This document shows positions 52,929-61,493 of a DNA stretch of 64,000 bases, piece after piece; the stretch's first letter is position 1, and every line of letters begins with the position of its first letter. Both the position numbers and the translations under genes were made by a program. Origin of the DNA: Sagittula salina (GTDB lineage: Bacteria; Pseudomonadota; Alphaproteobacteria; Rhodobacterales; Rhodobacteraceae); contig NZ_JAGISH010000004.1 of assembly GCF_017813235.1 (NCBI RefSeq), positions 36,737 to 100,736 on the forward strand, in the 5' to 3' direction. The notes under the pieces are model-generated. The model saw only the letters and a list, made by a program, of their open reading frames with translations, had not been told where the DNA came from and ran no database searches.

Positions 52929-53846
52929 GTGGGATCACATATCTATATCATCAGAACAAAGACCAGCGACAATCCGTCTGGTAAAGCGGCCCTGATCAAA
53001 CTGAAGGGGACCCGGGCGGAATCGCATCCTGAAGGGACCGACGAATGGGGCTACACCCTCGACAACCGAGGGGAGTATGAAAAAAATGATTTTGAGAAAT
53101 ACGCCACCGATACGTTTCGAATCGAGAGCAACCAAGATCTTGGTGACATCTATGACATTCAACTGAAGCTATCAGTAAGCGGCGGCTGGTGGGGCTGTGA
53201 GTGGGTCGAGATTGAGCGCGAAGGTAGTAATCGCAATCTGCGCATTCCAGTGAATGCTACAATAAAACGTGAACCGGCAATTCATCGCTACATAGACTTG
53301 GATACTGAAGTCTCGCTGGACGGCAATCAAGAGTCCAAAATCGTATCGACTGAATGGCGCAAGTTTGATTTTATCAGTCATCCGGACATGGACAAAGATA
53401 AGACCATGTCACCTATCGTGGCTAAAGTGAGCTTCAAACGGATGTTTAGCAATGAAGTGACTTTTGATAGAACGTCGTCCCATACCTTGGAAAATGCTTG
53501 GATGTTTCAAGGTGGGTATACGGCAAGTAAAGAAGGTGGATGGGGTTTCACAACCGGGTTTTCGGGCAAGGTTGTCGATACCATTGAGAAGCAAACTGGA
53601 ATCAAAGCGGTTCAGGCCTTTGAGGTCGTGGATGCTTATGACGAACCAGTGCCACCGGGCGTTTGTATGGTCGTTCAATGTGACTGGCTGGAAACCGGCC
53701 AGAAGGGAATTTTTAGATATTATGATGACCGCGTGCCGTTCGAACAGCTCAGCCGATTGACGCCCGAGCGCAAAGTTTTTACTTACACAAGTCATGATGA
53801 CATGCCACAGAAGTTCAAAGACCTCACAAGTTCTTGGGAAAAATAG
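52929..53846 (+). CDS. PLAT/LH2-domain protein with unidentified C-terminal half
   Basis: 305 residues. GTG 52929 is chosen: GGAG lies 7 bases upstream and the domain starts at once (GSHIYIIRTKTSDNPSG). Residues 1-115 match a PLAT/LH2 lipid-binding beta-sandwich: ALIKLKGTRAESHP, EKYATDTFRIESNQDLGDIY and WGCEWVEIER. Residues 140-305 are beta-rich, with Ser/Thr and Gly alternation (VSFKRMFSNEVTFDRTSSHT, GGYTASKEGGWGFTTGFSGK) and PVPPGVCMVVQCDW, which recalls aerolysin-type pore-forming toxins; that comparison is weak. No signal peptide. AT-rich and alone between core genes, so probably acquired. Confidence 0.65.
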   Translation: MGSHIYIIRTKTSDNPSGKAALIKLKGTRAESHPEGTDEWGYTLDNRGEYEKNDFEKYATDTFRIESNQDLGDIYDIQLKLSVSGGWWGCEWVEIEREGSNRNLRIPVNATIKREPAIHRYIDLDTEVSLDGNQESKIVSTEWRKFDFISHPDMDKDKTMSPIVAKVSFKRMFSNEVTFDRTSSHTLENAWMFQGGYTASKEGGWGFTTGFSGKVVDTIEKQTGIKAVQAFEVVDAYDEPVPPGVCMVVQCDWLETGQKGIFRYYDDRVPFEQLSRLTPERKVFTYTSHDDMPQKFKDLTSSWEK

Positions 53847-54470
53847 CAGCAAGACATCGAATGTTTGTGACACGGTTCTCATGTCTTGAAACTTCGTTTC
53901 TATAATTTGACATTGAAATAGGGGTCTGCTTGTTACCTCTATTTTCCGGCGATAAAATGTCGTAAATAACCACTGTTCCGTGCCATCTAACTCGATCGAC
54001 GCCGGTCCGTTTTGCGCAGGCTAATTTCGTTGAAAAACTCTTCTTAGTTTAGGTGGCATTGGTTGACTCAATCTGGGCACCGAGATTGAGGGGATCGCTA
54101 TGTGCGAACAGCTGTCGTTCGGAACAGATGCGGCGAAATGGCGCTTCGTCCCGCCAAGCTGCCGTTCGGGCAAACGACTCCCGAGGAAAACTTCGGCAGT
54201 TGTTTTGGGACATGACGGTATGGGCACAAGGAGTTCGACCTCAAGCAACACCACGAACTGCAATGGGCTGGAGTCTGGCGAGCGGTGTTCCGGCTCGCGC
54301 CCGAGTGATCCACGCCCGGATCCGCGCCGGCACCGATGCGCGTCGGCTGACCCATCGCGCCGGCTTGCTGGCGTCGGGCCTGCCGCGGCCAACCAAGGCC
54401 CGTGCCGCCGATTGACAGCCTGCCCGCGCCTTGCTACCCCCCGCGCCTTATCAAATCCGAAGGACCTCAC
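53847..54470. other. Long gap between the PLAT gene and truB
   Basis: AT-rich to about 54060, then GC-rising. GCTAATTTCGTTGAAAAACT near 54021 resembles insertion-sequence end sequences, but no partner repeat or transposase fragment was found. Open frames at 54053-54415 and 54100-54513 lack coding character. Promoter of truB presumably near 54410-54470. Confidence 0.4.
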
Positions 54471-55379
54471 ATGGCACGCAAGCGCAAGGGCCGCGACATA
54501 TCCGGCTGGCTGATCGTCGACAAACCGGCCGGCATGTCCTCGACCGCCGTCGTGAACAAGGTCCGCTGGGCGCTCGAGGCGAAGAAGGCCGGCCACGCCG
54601 GCACACTCGACCCGGAGGCGACGGGCCTGCTGGCGGTGGCCCTGGGCGAGGCGACCAAAACCGTGCCCTACATCACCGACGCGCTGAAGGCCTACGCCTT
54701 CACGATCCGTCTCGGGCAGGCAACAAATACTGACGATACCGAAGGCGAAGTCATAGCGGAATCCCCCCTGCGCCCCTCCGACGAGGAGATCAAGGAAGCG
54801 CTGCACGGCTTTGTGGGCGACATCATGCAGGTCCCGCCGCAGTTCTCGGCGGTGAAGGTGGACGGCGAACGCGCCTACAAACGTGCCCGCGACGGCGAGG
54901 AATTGGAGCTGAGCGCACGCCCGCTTTTCGTTGAGGAACTGTTGCTCAGCAGCCGCCCCGACGCCGACACCGCCACGCTGGAGATGACCTGCGGCAAGGG
55001 CGGCTACGTCCGCTCAATCGCACGCGACCTGGGTGACACGCTGGGCTGCGGCGCCCACGTCCTCTCCCTGCGCCGTATCTGGTCCGGGCCCTTCTCGCTG
55101 GAGGATGCGGTCACGGTGGAGCAGATCGACGCGCTGGCCCGGACCCCGGACCTCGACACGCATCTGAAACCGCTGGAACTGGGCCTCGCCGACCTGCCCG
55201 AACTGCGTGCCACGCCCGAGGGCGCCACCCGCCTGAAGAACGGCAACCCCGGAATGGTCATCGCTTCCGACGTGGAATACGGCGACGAGGCCTGGGCGAC
55301 CCTTGACGGCAAGCCGATCGCCGTCGGTATCTACAAGGCTGGCGAGCTGCACCCCAGCCGGGTCTTCAACCTGGACTGA
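54471..55379 (+). CDS. truB: tRNA pseudouridine(55) synthase
   Basis: Makes pseudouridine-55 in the T loop of tRNA, 302 residues. AAGGA precedes ATG 54471. [20 protein letters not shown], the catalytic Asp in [19 protein letters not shown], and the block [21 protein letters not shown] are TruB signatures; [19 protein letters not shown] follows. The C-terminal PUA-like part is present. In many genomes truB lies between rbfA and rpsO; neither is adjacent here. Confidence 0.94.
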   Translation: MARKRKGRDISGWLIVDKPAGMSSTAVVNKVRWALEAKKAGHAGTLDPEATGLLAVALGEATKTVPYITDALKAYAFTIRLGQATNTDDTEGEVIAESPLRPSDEEIKEALHGFVGDIMQVPPQFSAVKVDGERAYKRARDGEELELSARPLFVEELLLSSRPDADTATLEMTCGKGGYVRSIARDLGDTLGCGAHVLSLRRIWSGPFSLEDAVTVEQIDALARTPDLDTHLKPLELGLADLPELRATPEGATRLKNGNPGMVIASDVEYGDEAWATLDGKPIAVGIYKAGELHPSRVFNLD

Positions 55380-55409
55380 CACCTTGCTGCCGCATGGGGG
55401 CAGCGCCCC

Positions 55410-56234
55410 CTAGCGAAGCATTTCCAGCCAGGCCCCCAGCGCGACGAGCGACTCCGGCTCGTCGAGAAAGGGGATATGCCCCCGCCCCGGCACTTCTGTC
55501 GCGACCGAGTCCGGGCGGCGGCGCACCATCTCCACAAAACACTCGGGGCTGAGCAGATCCGAGTTCGTCCCCCGGATCATGCAGAGCGGCAGGCCGTCCA
55601 GAGCATCGAAAAAGGGCCAGAGGTCCGGCGCCGGTTGCGCACCCGCACCCAGCACCGCGTCGCGCAGCTTCGGGTCGTAGGTCAGTTCAAGGCCATCCGG
55701 GGTTTCCATGAACAAACGCTCCGCCTCCTCGCGCCAGCGCATGTCGGGAAGGTCGAAGCCGGTCATTACCGCTTTGCGCCGCGCCGCCACCTCGTCCAGC
55801 GTCTTCAGCGCGGGCACCCTGCCAAGGTAGCCCTTGATGACCTCCAGCCCGTCTGCCGCGATTTCCGGCCCGATGTCGTTCAGCGCCACGCCCAGCAGGC
55901 GATCTTTTGCACCCGTGGCCAACCCCATGGCGATCAGCCCCCCGCGGGAGGTGCCGAGAACGGCGGCCTTTTCCAGCCCGAGGTGATCGAGGAGCTCCAC
56001 CGCGTCGCGCCCTTCCACCGGGATGGTATAGGTCTCCCAAGGTGCCCTGTCGGACCGACCGCGCCCGCGGTAATCCAGCCGGATCAGCCGCACGCCCATT
56101 TCCAGCAGGTGCGGAGCGACGAAATCGAAATCCCGCCCGTCCCGTGTCAGCCCGGCGAGGCAGAGCAACGGCAGCCCTGCGCCCTCGTCGGCATAGAACA
56201 GCCGCACCCCGTCCGTTGTGGTGAATTCCGCCAT
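55410..56234 (-). CDS. Alpha/beta hydrolase
   Basis: Serine hydrolase of 274 residues from ATG 56234. Nucleophile elbow GTSRGGLIAMG, oxyanion region LLCLAGLTRDGRDFD, RLDYRGRGRSDRAPW after strand 4, and the late His in PGRGHIPFLDEPESL complete the triad with an acid near DLLSPECF. The start overlaps the dehalogenase stop (TGATG). Third gene of an SDR-dehalogenase-hydrolase operon; substrate unknown. Confidence 0.88.
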   Translation of the reverse strand: MAEFTTTDGVRLFYADEGAGLPLLCLAGLTRDGRDFDFVAPHLLEMGVRLIRLDYRGRGRSDRAPWETYTIPVEGRDAVELLDHLGLEKAAVLGTSRGGLIAMGLATGAKDRLLGVALNDIGPEIAADGLEVIKGYLGRVPALKTLDEVAARRKAVMTGFDLPDMRWREEAERLFMETPDGLELTYDPKLRDAVLGAGAQPAPDLWPFFDALDGLPLCMIRGTNSDLLSPECFVEMVRRRPDSVATEVPGRGHIPFLDEPESLVALGAWLEMLR

Positions 56235-56905
56235 CAAACCAGTTCCTCGATACCGTTCAGGTCGTCCACCACATAGGCGGGTTTCGCCATCAGCCGGTCG
56301 ATCGGCAGCCCGGCCCGGTTCACCCAGGCCGTGCGGAATCCATAGGCCGAGGCCCCCGCCACGTCCCAGCCGTTCGAAGAGACAAAGAGCACATCCCCCT
56401 TCGGACACCCCATCCGCGTGCCGACCAGGTCGTAGACCGCTCTCGCGGGCTTGAAAATACCGACTTCCTCGACGGAGATCACCGCCTCCAGCATAGACCC
56501 CACGCCGGAGGAGTCGACCGCCCCCTCCAGCATGTCGCGGTTGCCGTTCGACAGGATGGCACAGCGCACCCCTGCCGCCTGCAGCCGCGCCAGGACAAAG
56601 GGCACCTCGCGGTAGGCGGGGAGTTCCCAGTACATCGCCAGCAGCCGCTCGCGCAGTTCCGGGTCGTCCAGCCGCGCGCGGTCCATCGCCCAGTCGAGCC
56701 CGTCCTTGGTCACTTCCCAAAAGGGCGCGTAGTCCCCGGTGATCGCGCGCAGCCAGGAATACTCAAGCTGCTTCGCGCGCCAGTCGGCGGCCAGTTGCGG
56801 CCAGACCGGGGCCAGCGCCCCGCGGCCCGGTTCATCCGCCACCACCCGCGCCGCCGCCGAGACGTCGAAGAGCGTTCCGTAGGCGTCGAAGACCGCGACC
56901 GTCAT
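56234..56905 (-). CDS. Haloacid dehalogenase, type II
   Basis: L-2-haloacid dehalogenase-like HAD enzyme, 223 residues. AVFDAYGTLFDVSAAA carries the nucleophile Asp; EYSWLRAITGDYAPFWEV is the type-II cap signature; ILSNGNRDML, GIFKPARAVYDL (Lys) and FVSSNGWDVAGASAYGF (SSNxWD) identify the subfamily clearly. It would release halide from 2-haloacids. The start overlaps the SDR stop (ATGA) and its stop overlaps the hydrolase start. Real substrate might be a phosphate ester, but the SSNGWD motif favours dehalogenation. Confidence 0.88.
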   Translation of the reverse strand: MTVAVFDAYGTLFDVSAAARVVADEPGRGALAPVWPQLAADWRAKQLEYSWLRAITGDYAPFWEVTKDGLDWAMDRARLDDPELRERLLAMYWELPAYREVPFVLARLQAAGVRCAILSNGNRDMLEGAVDSSGVGSMLEAVISVEEVGIFKPARAVYDLVGTRMGCPKGDVLFVSSNGWDVAGASAYGFRTAWVNRAGLPIDRLMAKPAYVVDDLNGIEELV

Positions 56906-57717
56906 GCGTCCACCCACGCCTTGAAGGCGTCGTCGTACCCGCCGTGCCAGCGCGACAGCGGCGGCCGGTTCTCCGTGATGTCGCCCGCCGCCCAGGCGAT
57001 GCGCTTTTCGTCGGTCCGGCGGTCCACGTCGCCATCCGGGCAGAGGATGTAGAAATCCTCGCGCTCCAGCGCCGCCATCAGGAAATCGACCACCTGCGCC
57101 GGCGTCCATGCGCCCTCGGGTTTCTCCGTCCGACCGCGCGCCGTCAGCGGCGTGTGCACCCAGCCCGGAATGAACAGCCGCGCCTCCGTCCGACAGCCCT
57201 TCGTGCCGCGCAGTTCGTGCTGCAAGGCCTCGGCAAAAGCCTTCACTCCCGCTTTCGACACGTTGTAGGCCGGGTCGCCCGGCGGCGTGGTGATGCCCTG
57301 CTTCGACCCGGTGATGACGATCAGCCCCTCACGCCCCGACGCTGCCATGTCGGGGGCAAAGACCTGCGCCCCGCGGACCACCCCCATCAGGTTCACCCCG
57401 AGGATCCGGTCCCAGTTGCCTTCCGCATCATAGATCGACGAACCCGGTTGGATCCCGGCATTCAGGAACAGGGCGCTCACCTTTCCCAGTTGCGTTTCGA
57501 CCCGCTGCTTCACCCCGGCAAAGGCACCCGGCTCGGCCACGTCGCAAGGCACCACCGTGGCGCCGGCCTCCAGCAGGCCTTCCAGCTTCGGGCCGGGCAG
57601 ATCGGCGACCGCCACCTGCATCCCCGCCTTCATCAGACGCGCCACGATCTCGCGCCCGATCCCGGACGCCCCCCCGGTCACCAGCGCCACCTTTCCCGAT
57701 TGCAGTGCCTCGTGCAT
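56902..57717 (-). CDS. SDR family oxidoreductase
   Basis: Short-chain dehydrogenase, 271 residues. VTGGASGIGREIVARLM binds the cofactor, ADLPGPK after strand 2 favours NAD, LNAGIQPG, VITGSKQG (Ser variant region) and YNVSKAGVKAF (YxxxK) are present. The C-terminal extension after residue 200 (DFYILCPDGDVDRRTDEK and WHGGYDDAFKAWVDA) is longer than the minimal fold. It is first in a tight three-gene operon with a type II dehalogenase and a hydrolase. Substrate not determined. Confidence 0.87.
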   Translation of the reverse strand: MHEALQSGKVALVTGGASGIGREIVARLMKAGMQVAVADLPGPKLEGLLEAGATVVPCDVAEPGAFAGVKQRVETQLGKVSALFLNAGIQPGSSIYDAEGNWDRILGVNLMGVVRGAQVFAPDMAASGREGLIVITGSKQGITTPPGDPAYNVSKAGVKAFAEALQHELRGTKGCRTEARLFIPGWVHTPLTARGRTEKPEGAWTPAQVVDFLMAALEREDFYILCPDGDVDRRTDEKRIAWAAGDITENRPPLSRWHGGYDDAFKAWVDA

Positions 57718-57878
57718 GGCTCATCCTCCTGTGTTTTCCGGAACCCTAGGCCGAAGCGGACGGAAAACGCCACCTCGTTTGCAATTCGCGGACAGAGCCC
57801 CTACCTTATGCGCGATCGCATGAGCACCCGGGCAGGACCCGGCCTCGCAAATCCCCTCCCAAACCACAGGATATCCCA

Positions 57879-58307
57879 ATGACGCAGGTCAAGACCGGCG
57901 ACACCGTACGCCTTCATTACACCGGCACCCTTTCCGACGGCTCCACCTTCGACAGTTCCGCAGGGCGCGACCCGCTGGAGTTCACCGTTGGCTCCGGCCA
58001 GATCATTCCCGGCCTCGACAATGCCATCCCCGGCATGACCGTGGGCGACACCAAGAAGGTCGAGATCCCCGCCGCCGAAGCCTATGGCGACCCCGACCCG
58101 CAGGCGCTGCAGACCGTGCCGCGCGCAGACATTCCGGCGGAAATCCCGCTCGAGATCGGCACCCAGTTGCAGGTCCAGACCCAGAACGGTCAGGTGATCC
58201 CCGTGAACGTGCAGGAAATCACCGAAGAGACCGTGACCCTTGACGCCAACCATCCGCTGGCGGGCAAGGACCTGACCTTCGACATCGAACTCGTCGCGAT
58301 CGCCTGA
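57879..58307 (+). CDS. FKBP-type peptidyl-prolyl isomerase, SlyD-like
   Basis: 142-residue cytoplasmic prolyl isomerase and chaperone. GDTVRLHYTGTLSDGSTFDSS and PLEFTVGSGQIIPGLDNAI form the FKBP half; the IF (insert-in-flap) chaperone domain spans about residues 65-125 (VPRADIPAEIPLEIGTQLQV), and NHPLAGKDLTFDIELVAI closes the fold. It lacks the His-rich metal tail of E. coli SlyD. Monocistronic, with a perfect 9-bp stem hairpin at 58364-58386 downstream. Confidence 0.92.
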   Translation: MTQVKTGDTVRLHYTGTLSDGSTFDSSAGRDPLEFTVGSGQIIPGLDNAIPGMTVGDTKKVEIPAAEAYGDPDPQALQTVPRADIPAEIPLEIGTQLQVQTQNGQVIPVNVQEITEETVTLDANHPLAGKDLTFDIELVAIA

Positions 58308-58635
58308 ACCAGCGCCTGAGCTGGCGCCTGTCACAGGTCCCCGCGAGGGGCACCCGCCTCCCGCCCATCGCCCCATCGGCGATGGGCCCAGGTCCACCCT
58401 CGACAAGAGCAGCACCCCGGCCGCGAAACCGCGCGGCGCCCCTGTTTTGTCTTGGCTGAAATACACCCGGGAAGCCTATGGCGGGGGGCGGCCCCCCAAC
58501 TCCATCTCGCTCAGGCAGCCCGTCTGACCGCGCTGACGCGCGATGGTCGCCCTCGGTGCAAGGCGCGATGCGGCTTGCAACGGCCTCCATACTTCGTTTA
58601 CCCGATTTCACAGACCCGTTAACGGAGGCACCCCC
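58308..58635. other. Gap between the FKBP gene and pcaD
   Basis: Holds the hairpin CCCATCGCC-CCATC-GGCGATGGG (58364-58386), a partial dispersed element (TGTTTTGTCTTGGCTGAAAT at 58443) and the pcaD promoter region. GGAGG lies 6 bases before the pcaD start. No gene is seen. Confidence 0.55.
58364..58386 (+). terminator. Perfect 9-bp hairpin after the FKBP gene
   Basis: CCCATCGCC - CCATC - GGCGATGGG, 57 bases after the stop codon. There is no T tract, so termination efficiency is uncertain. Confidence 0.45.
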
Positions 58636-59421
58636 ATGCAGATGGCACAGATCAACGGAACCCGACTGCACTACGCGCTGACCGGCCCCGAGGACGGCCC
58701 GCAGGTGGTCTTTGCCAACTCACTGGGCACCGATTTCCGCCTCTGGGACCAGATCCTGCCACTGCTGCCCGACGGGCTGCGCATCCTGCGCTACGACAAG
58801 CGCGGGCACGGGCTGTCCGACGTCCCCGAAGGCCCCTACGCCATGGGGGCGCTCATCACCGACATCGAAAAGCTCATGGATACCGTGGGCTTCCGCGACG
58901 CCATCTTTGTCGGGCTGTCCATCGGCGGCATGATCGCGCAGGGTCTCGCGGCCAAGCGGCTCGACCTCGTGCGAGCCATGGTCCTGTCCAACACCGGGGC
59001 CAAGATCGGCACCCGCGACATGTGGGCGGAGCGCATCAGGGCAGTTAACGAAGGCGGCCTGTCGGCCGTTGTCGGCGCCACCATGGATCGCTGGTTCTCG
59101 AAACCCTTCCATTCGAACGATGCCTTCCCGGCGTGGCGCAACATGTTCCTCAATACCCCGGCGACCGGCTGGACCGGCTGCGCCGCCGCCATTTCCGGCA
59201 CCGATTTCATGAGTTCCACCAGCGGCCTGCGCCTGCCGACGCTGGCCATCGCGGGATCGGAGGACGGCTCCACCCCGCCGGATCTCGTGTTCGAGACGGC
59301 AGGTCTCATCCCCGGCGCGCAGACCCACCTGATCCGCAACGCAGGCCACTTGCCTTGCGTCGAAAAGCCCGAGGAATACGCCCGCGTCCTGAGCGATTTC
59401 CTGAAGGCGCAGGGCGTCTGA
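58636..59421 (+). CDS. pcaD: 3-Oxoadipate enol-lactonase
   Basis: Alpha/beta hydrolase of the beta-ketoadipate pathway, 261 residues. GGAGG precedes ATG 58636. INGTRLHYALTGPEDGPQVVF, NSLGTDFRLWDQILP, RYDKRGHGLSD and the nucleophile elbow FVGLSIGGMIAQGLA are PcaD hallmarks; the late His is in RNAGHLPCVEKPEEY. It hydrolyses 3-oxoadipate enol-lactone to 3-oxoadipate. pcaB follows two genes on, supporting the pathway. pcaC and pcaHG are not in the window. Confidence 0.87.
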   Translation: MQMAQINGTRLHYALTGPEDGPQVVFANSLGTDFRLWDQILPLLPDGLRILRYDKRGHGLSDVPEGPYAMGALITDIEKLMDTVGFRDAIFVGLSIGGMIAQGLAAKRLDLVRAMVLSNTGAKIGTRDMWAERIRAVNEGGLSAVVGATMDRWFSKPFHSNDAFPAWRNMFLNTPATGWTGCAAAISGTDFMSSTSGLRLPTLAIAGSEDGSTPPDLVFETAGLIPGAQTHLIRNAGHLPCVEKPEEYARVLSDFLKAQGV

Positions 59422-60149
59422 TGGCGCACCTCCTGCTAATCCACGGCGCCGCGCACGGGGCGTGGTGCTGGCGCGCCGTGCTGCCCGCACTGGAGACGCT
59501 CGGCCACACAGCGGAGGCCATCGACCTGCCCGGCCACGGCGACGACACGGCGGATATCGAGGCGGTCACCCTGCACGAATTTGGCCAGCGCATCGCCGAA
59601 CATCTGACCCGTCCGACCATCCTCGTCGGCCACTCCATGGGCGGCTATTCGATCACGCAGGCGGCCGAAATCGCCCCCGACAACATCTCCCGCCTCGTCT
59701 ACCTCTGTGCCTATACGCCCTGGCCCGACCTGTCGCTGGCACAAATGCGGATGCAGGCGGACGAACAGCCGCTGGTGCCGCTGATCCGCCTGTCACCCAC
59801 GCGCCGCAGCTTCACCTTCGATCTCTCGGGCGGCCCCTCCGGCGGCATCGGCAACTTCTACCACGACTGCCCCGAGGACGCCGTGGCCTTCGCCCGCGCC
59901 AACCTCTGCCCCGAGTCCACCGAAGCCTCCAACACCGCGCTCGACCTGACGGAGCGTTCGCAGTCCCTGCCCCGCAGCTATATCGTCTGCAACGAGGACC
60001 GCGCCATTCCGCCGGAGTTCCAGCGCAGGATGGCCGCGCGGTTCGATGCCCGCGACGTCCATGCGCTGGACAGTTCGCATTCGCCCTTCTTCTCCATGCC
60101 CGACCGTCTGGCCGCCTTGCTCGACCGGATCGCCCAACAGGACGCCTGA
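59421..60149 (+). CDS. Alpha/beta hydrolase, hydroxynitrile lyase/esterase-like
   Basis: 242-residue hydrolase whose start overlaps the pcaD stop by one base (TGATG). LLLIHGAAHGAWCWRAVLPAL, IDLPGHGDDTADI and the nucleophile elbow LVGHSMGGYSITQAA match the plant-type hydroxynitrile lyase/methylesterase family found in bacteria. The acid lies near CNEDRAIPPEFQRRM and the His in LDSSHSPFFSMPD. Lying between pcaD and pcaB suggests a role in processing an aromatic ester or lactone before or within the pathway. Substrate unknown. Confidence 0.86.
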   Translation: MAHLLLIHGAAHGAWCWRAVLPALETLGHTAEAIDLPGHGDDTADIEAVTLHEFGQRIAEHLTRPTILVGHSMGGYSITQAAEIAPDNISRLVYLCAYTPWPDLSLAQMRMQADEQPLVPLIRLSPTRRSFTFDLSGGPSGGIGNFYHDCPEDAVAFARANLCPESTEASNTALDLTERSQSLPRSYIVCNEDRAIPPEFQRRMAARFDARDVHALDSSHSPFFSMPDRLAALLDRIAQQDA

Positions 60150-60152
60150 CCC

Positions 60153-61493
60153 ATGCCCGCGACGCCCTTCGACAGCGCCCATCTCTCCGGTCTCTTTGCC
60201 ACCGGGGACACGGCGCGCCTGTTTTCCGACAGCGCCGAGATCCGCGCCATGATGCTGGTCGAGGGCGCACTGGCGCAGGTGCAGGGCGCGCATGGCGTCA
60301 TTCCCGAAACCGCCGCCGCCGCGATCCAGCGCGCCGCTCTGGAATGCCAGGTGGACCCCGTGGGCCTGACAAGGGCGACGGCGCAGAACGGTGTCACCAC
60401 CCCCGCCTTCGTCGCCGCCTTCCGCGAGGCGATGATGGCACCGGAGCACGCTGCCTACCTGCACTGGGGTGCGACCTCGCAGGACATCCAGGATACCGCC
60501 CTGATGCTGCGCCTGCGGCAGGCCATCACCCAGCAGGCGGACCGGCTGACGGCCACGCTCAATGCGCTGGCCCGGCTGGCGGAAGACCACGCCGAAACCC
60601 CCATGGCCGCCCGCACCTATGGCCAGCACGCCACGCCGACCGCCTTTGGCGCGCAGGTGGCGCAATGGGGCTGGCCGCTGGTTTCGCTGCTGCGGGGCGT
60701 CGATGCGGTGCGCAAGAACCTGAACGTTTCGCTTTCAGGCGCGGCGGGCACGGCCTCGGCGCTGGGTCCTGACCCGCTGGCCATCCGCCGTGACCTGGCC
60801 GCAAAGCTCAACCTCGAAGACCCGGGCCACAGCTGGCACGCCGACCGCTCCGCATTTCTGAACATCGCCGGCTGGTTCACCCGCACCGCGCTGGTGGCGG
60901 GCAAGATGGGCGAAGACCTCATCCTTGCCACCCAGTCCGGCATTGGCGAAGTCACCCTCGGCGGTTCCGGCGCCTCCTCCACCATGCCCCAGAAACAGAA
61001 CCCCGTGGCGCCCTCGGCCATGGTGGCGCTGGCGCGTCACGCGCAGGGCTTGCACGCCACGCTCGAAGGCGCGGCTCTGCACCGTCAGCAACGCGACGGC
61101 GCGGCATGGTTCACCGAATGGCTGACCCTGCCGCAGCTGATCCTGTCCTCTGCCGCCGCCGCCACGCACATGCAACAGGTGGCCGAAACGCTGTGCCCCG
61201 ACGTGGGCGGCATGCAGGCGACGCTCGATGCCACCGGCGGGCTGCTGCTGGCCGAGACGCTGTCGTTCGCGCTGACCGACCAGATGCCGCGTCCGCAGGC
61301 CGCCGCCGTGGTCAAGGATCTCTGCAAGGAGGCCCGCGCCACAGGCACGCCCCTCTCCACGCTGGCGCAGGAGCGGTTCCCGACGCTCCCCGCCACGCTC
61401 TTTGACGCGACCGCGAGCCTTGGCACCGCACCGGCCGAGGCGCGCGGCTTCGCCGAGGCCGCCCGCTCCGCCGTCGCGGATGCCGCCGCCTGA
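60153..61493 (+). CDS. pcaB: 3-Carboxy-cis,cis-muconate cycloisomerase
   Basis: Fumarase/aspartase-superfamily lactonising enzyme, 446 residues. The signature GGSGASSTMPQKQNPVAPS (equivalent of GSSxMPxKxNP) holds the catalytic Ser loop; LHWGATSQDIQDTALMLRLR and ARTYGQHATPTAFGAQVAQW are the other conserved blocks. It converts 3-carboxymuconate to 4-carboxymuconolactone in protocatechuate breakdown. It is 4 bases after the hydrolase and its stop overlaps the MFS start, so all four genes are one transcript. Confidence 0.9.
   Translation: MPATPFDSAHLSGLFATGDTARLFSDSAEIRAMMLVEGALAQVQGAHGVIPETAAAAIQRAALECQVDPVGLTRATAQNGVTTPAFVAAFREAMMAPEHAAYLHWGATSQDIQDTALMLRLRQAITQQADRLTATLNALARLAEDHAETPMAARTYGQHATPTAFGAQVAQWGWPLVSLLRGVDAVRKNLNVSLSGAAGTASALGPDPLAIRRDLAAKLNLEDPGHSWHADRSAFLNIAGWFTRTALVAGKMGEDLILATQSGIGEVTLGGSGASSTMPQKQNPVAPSAMVALARHAQGLHATLEGAALHRQQRDGAAWFTEWLTLPQLILSSAAAATHMQQVAETLCPDVGGMQATLDATGGLLLAETLSFALTDQMPRPQAAAVVKDLCKEARATGTPLSTLAQERFPTLPATLFDATASLGTAPAEARGFAEAARSAVADAAA

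Noticed and set aside
54021..54040. Insertion-sequence end (TTTCGTTGAAAAACTC) before truB
   Set aside because: No matching inverted partner, target duplication or transposase fragment was found nearby.
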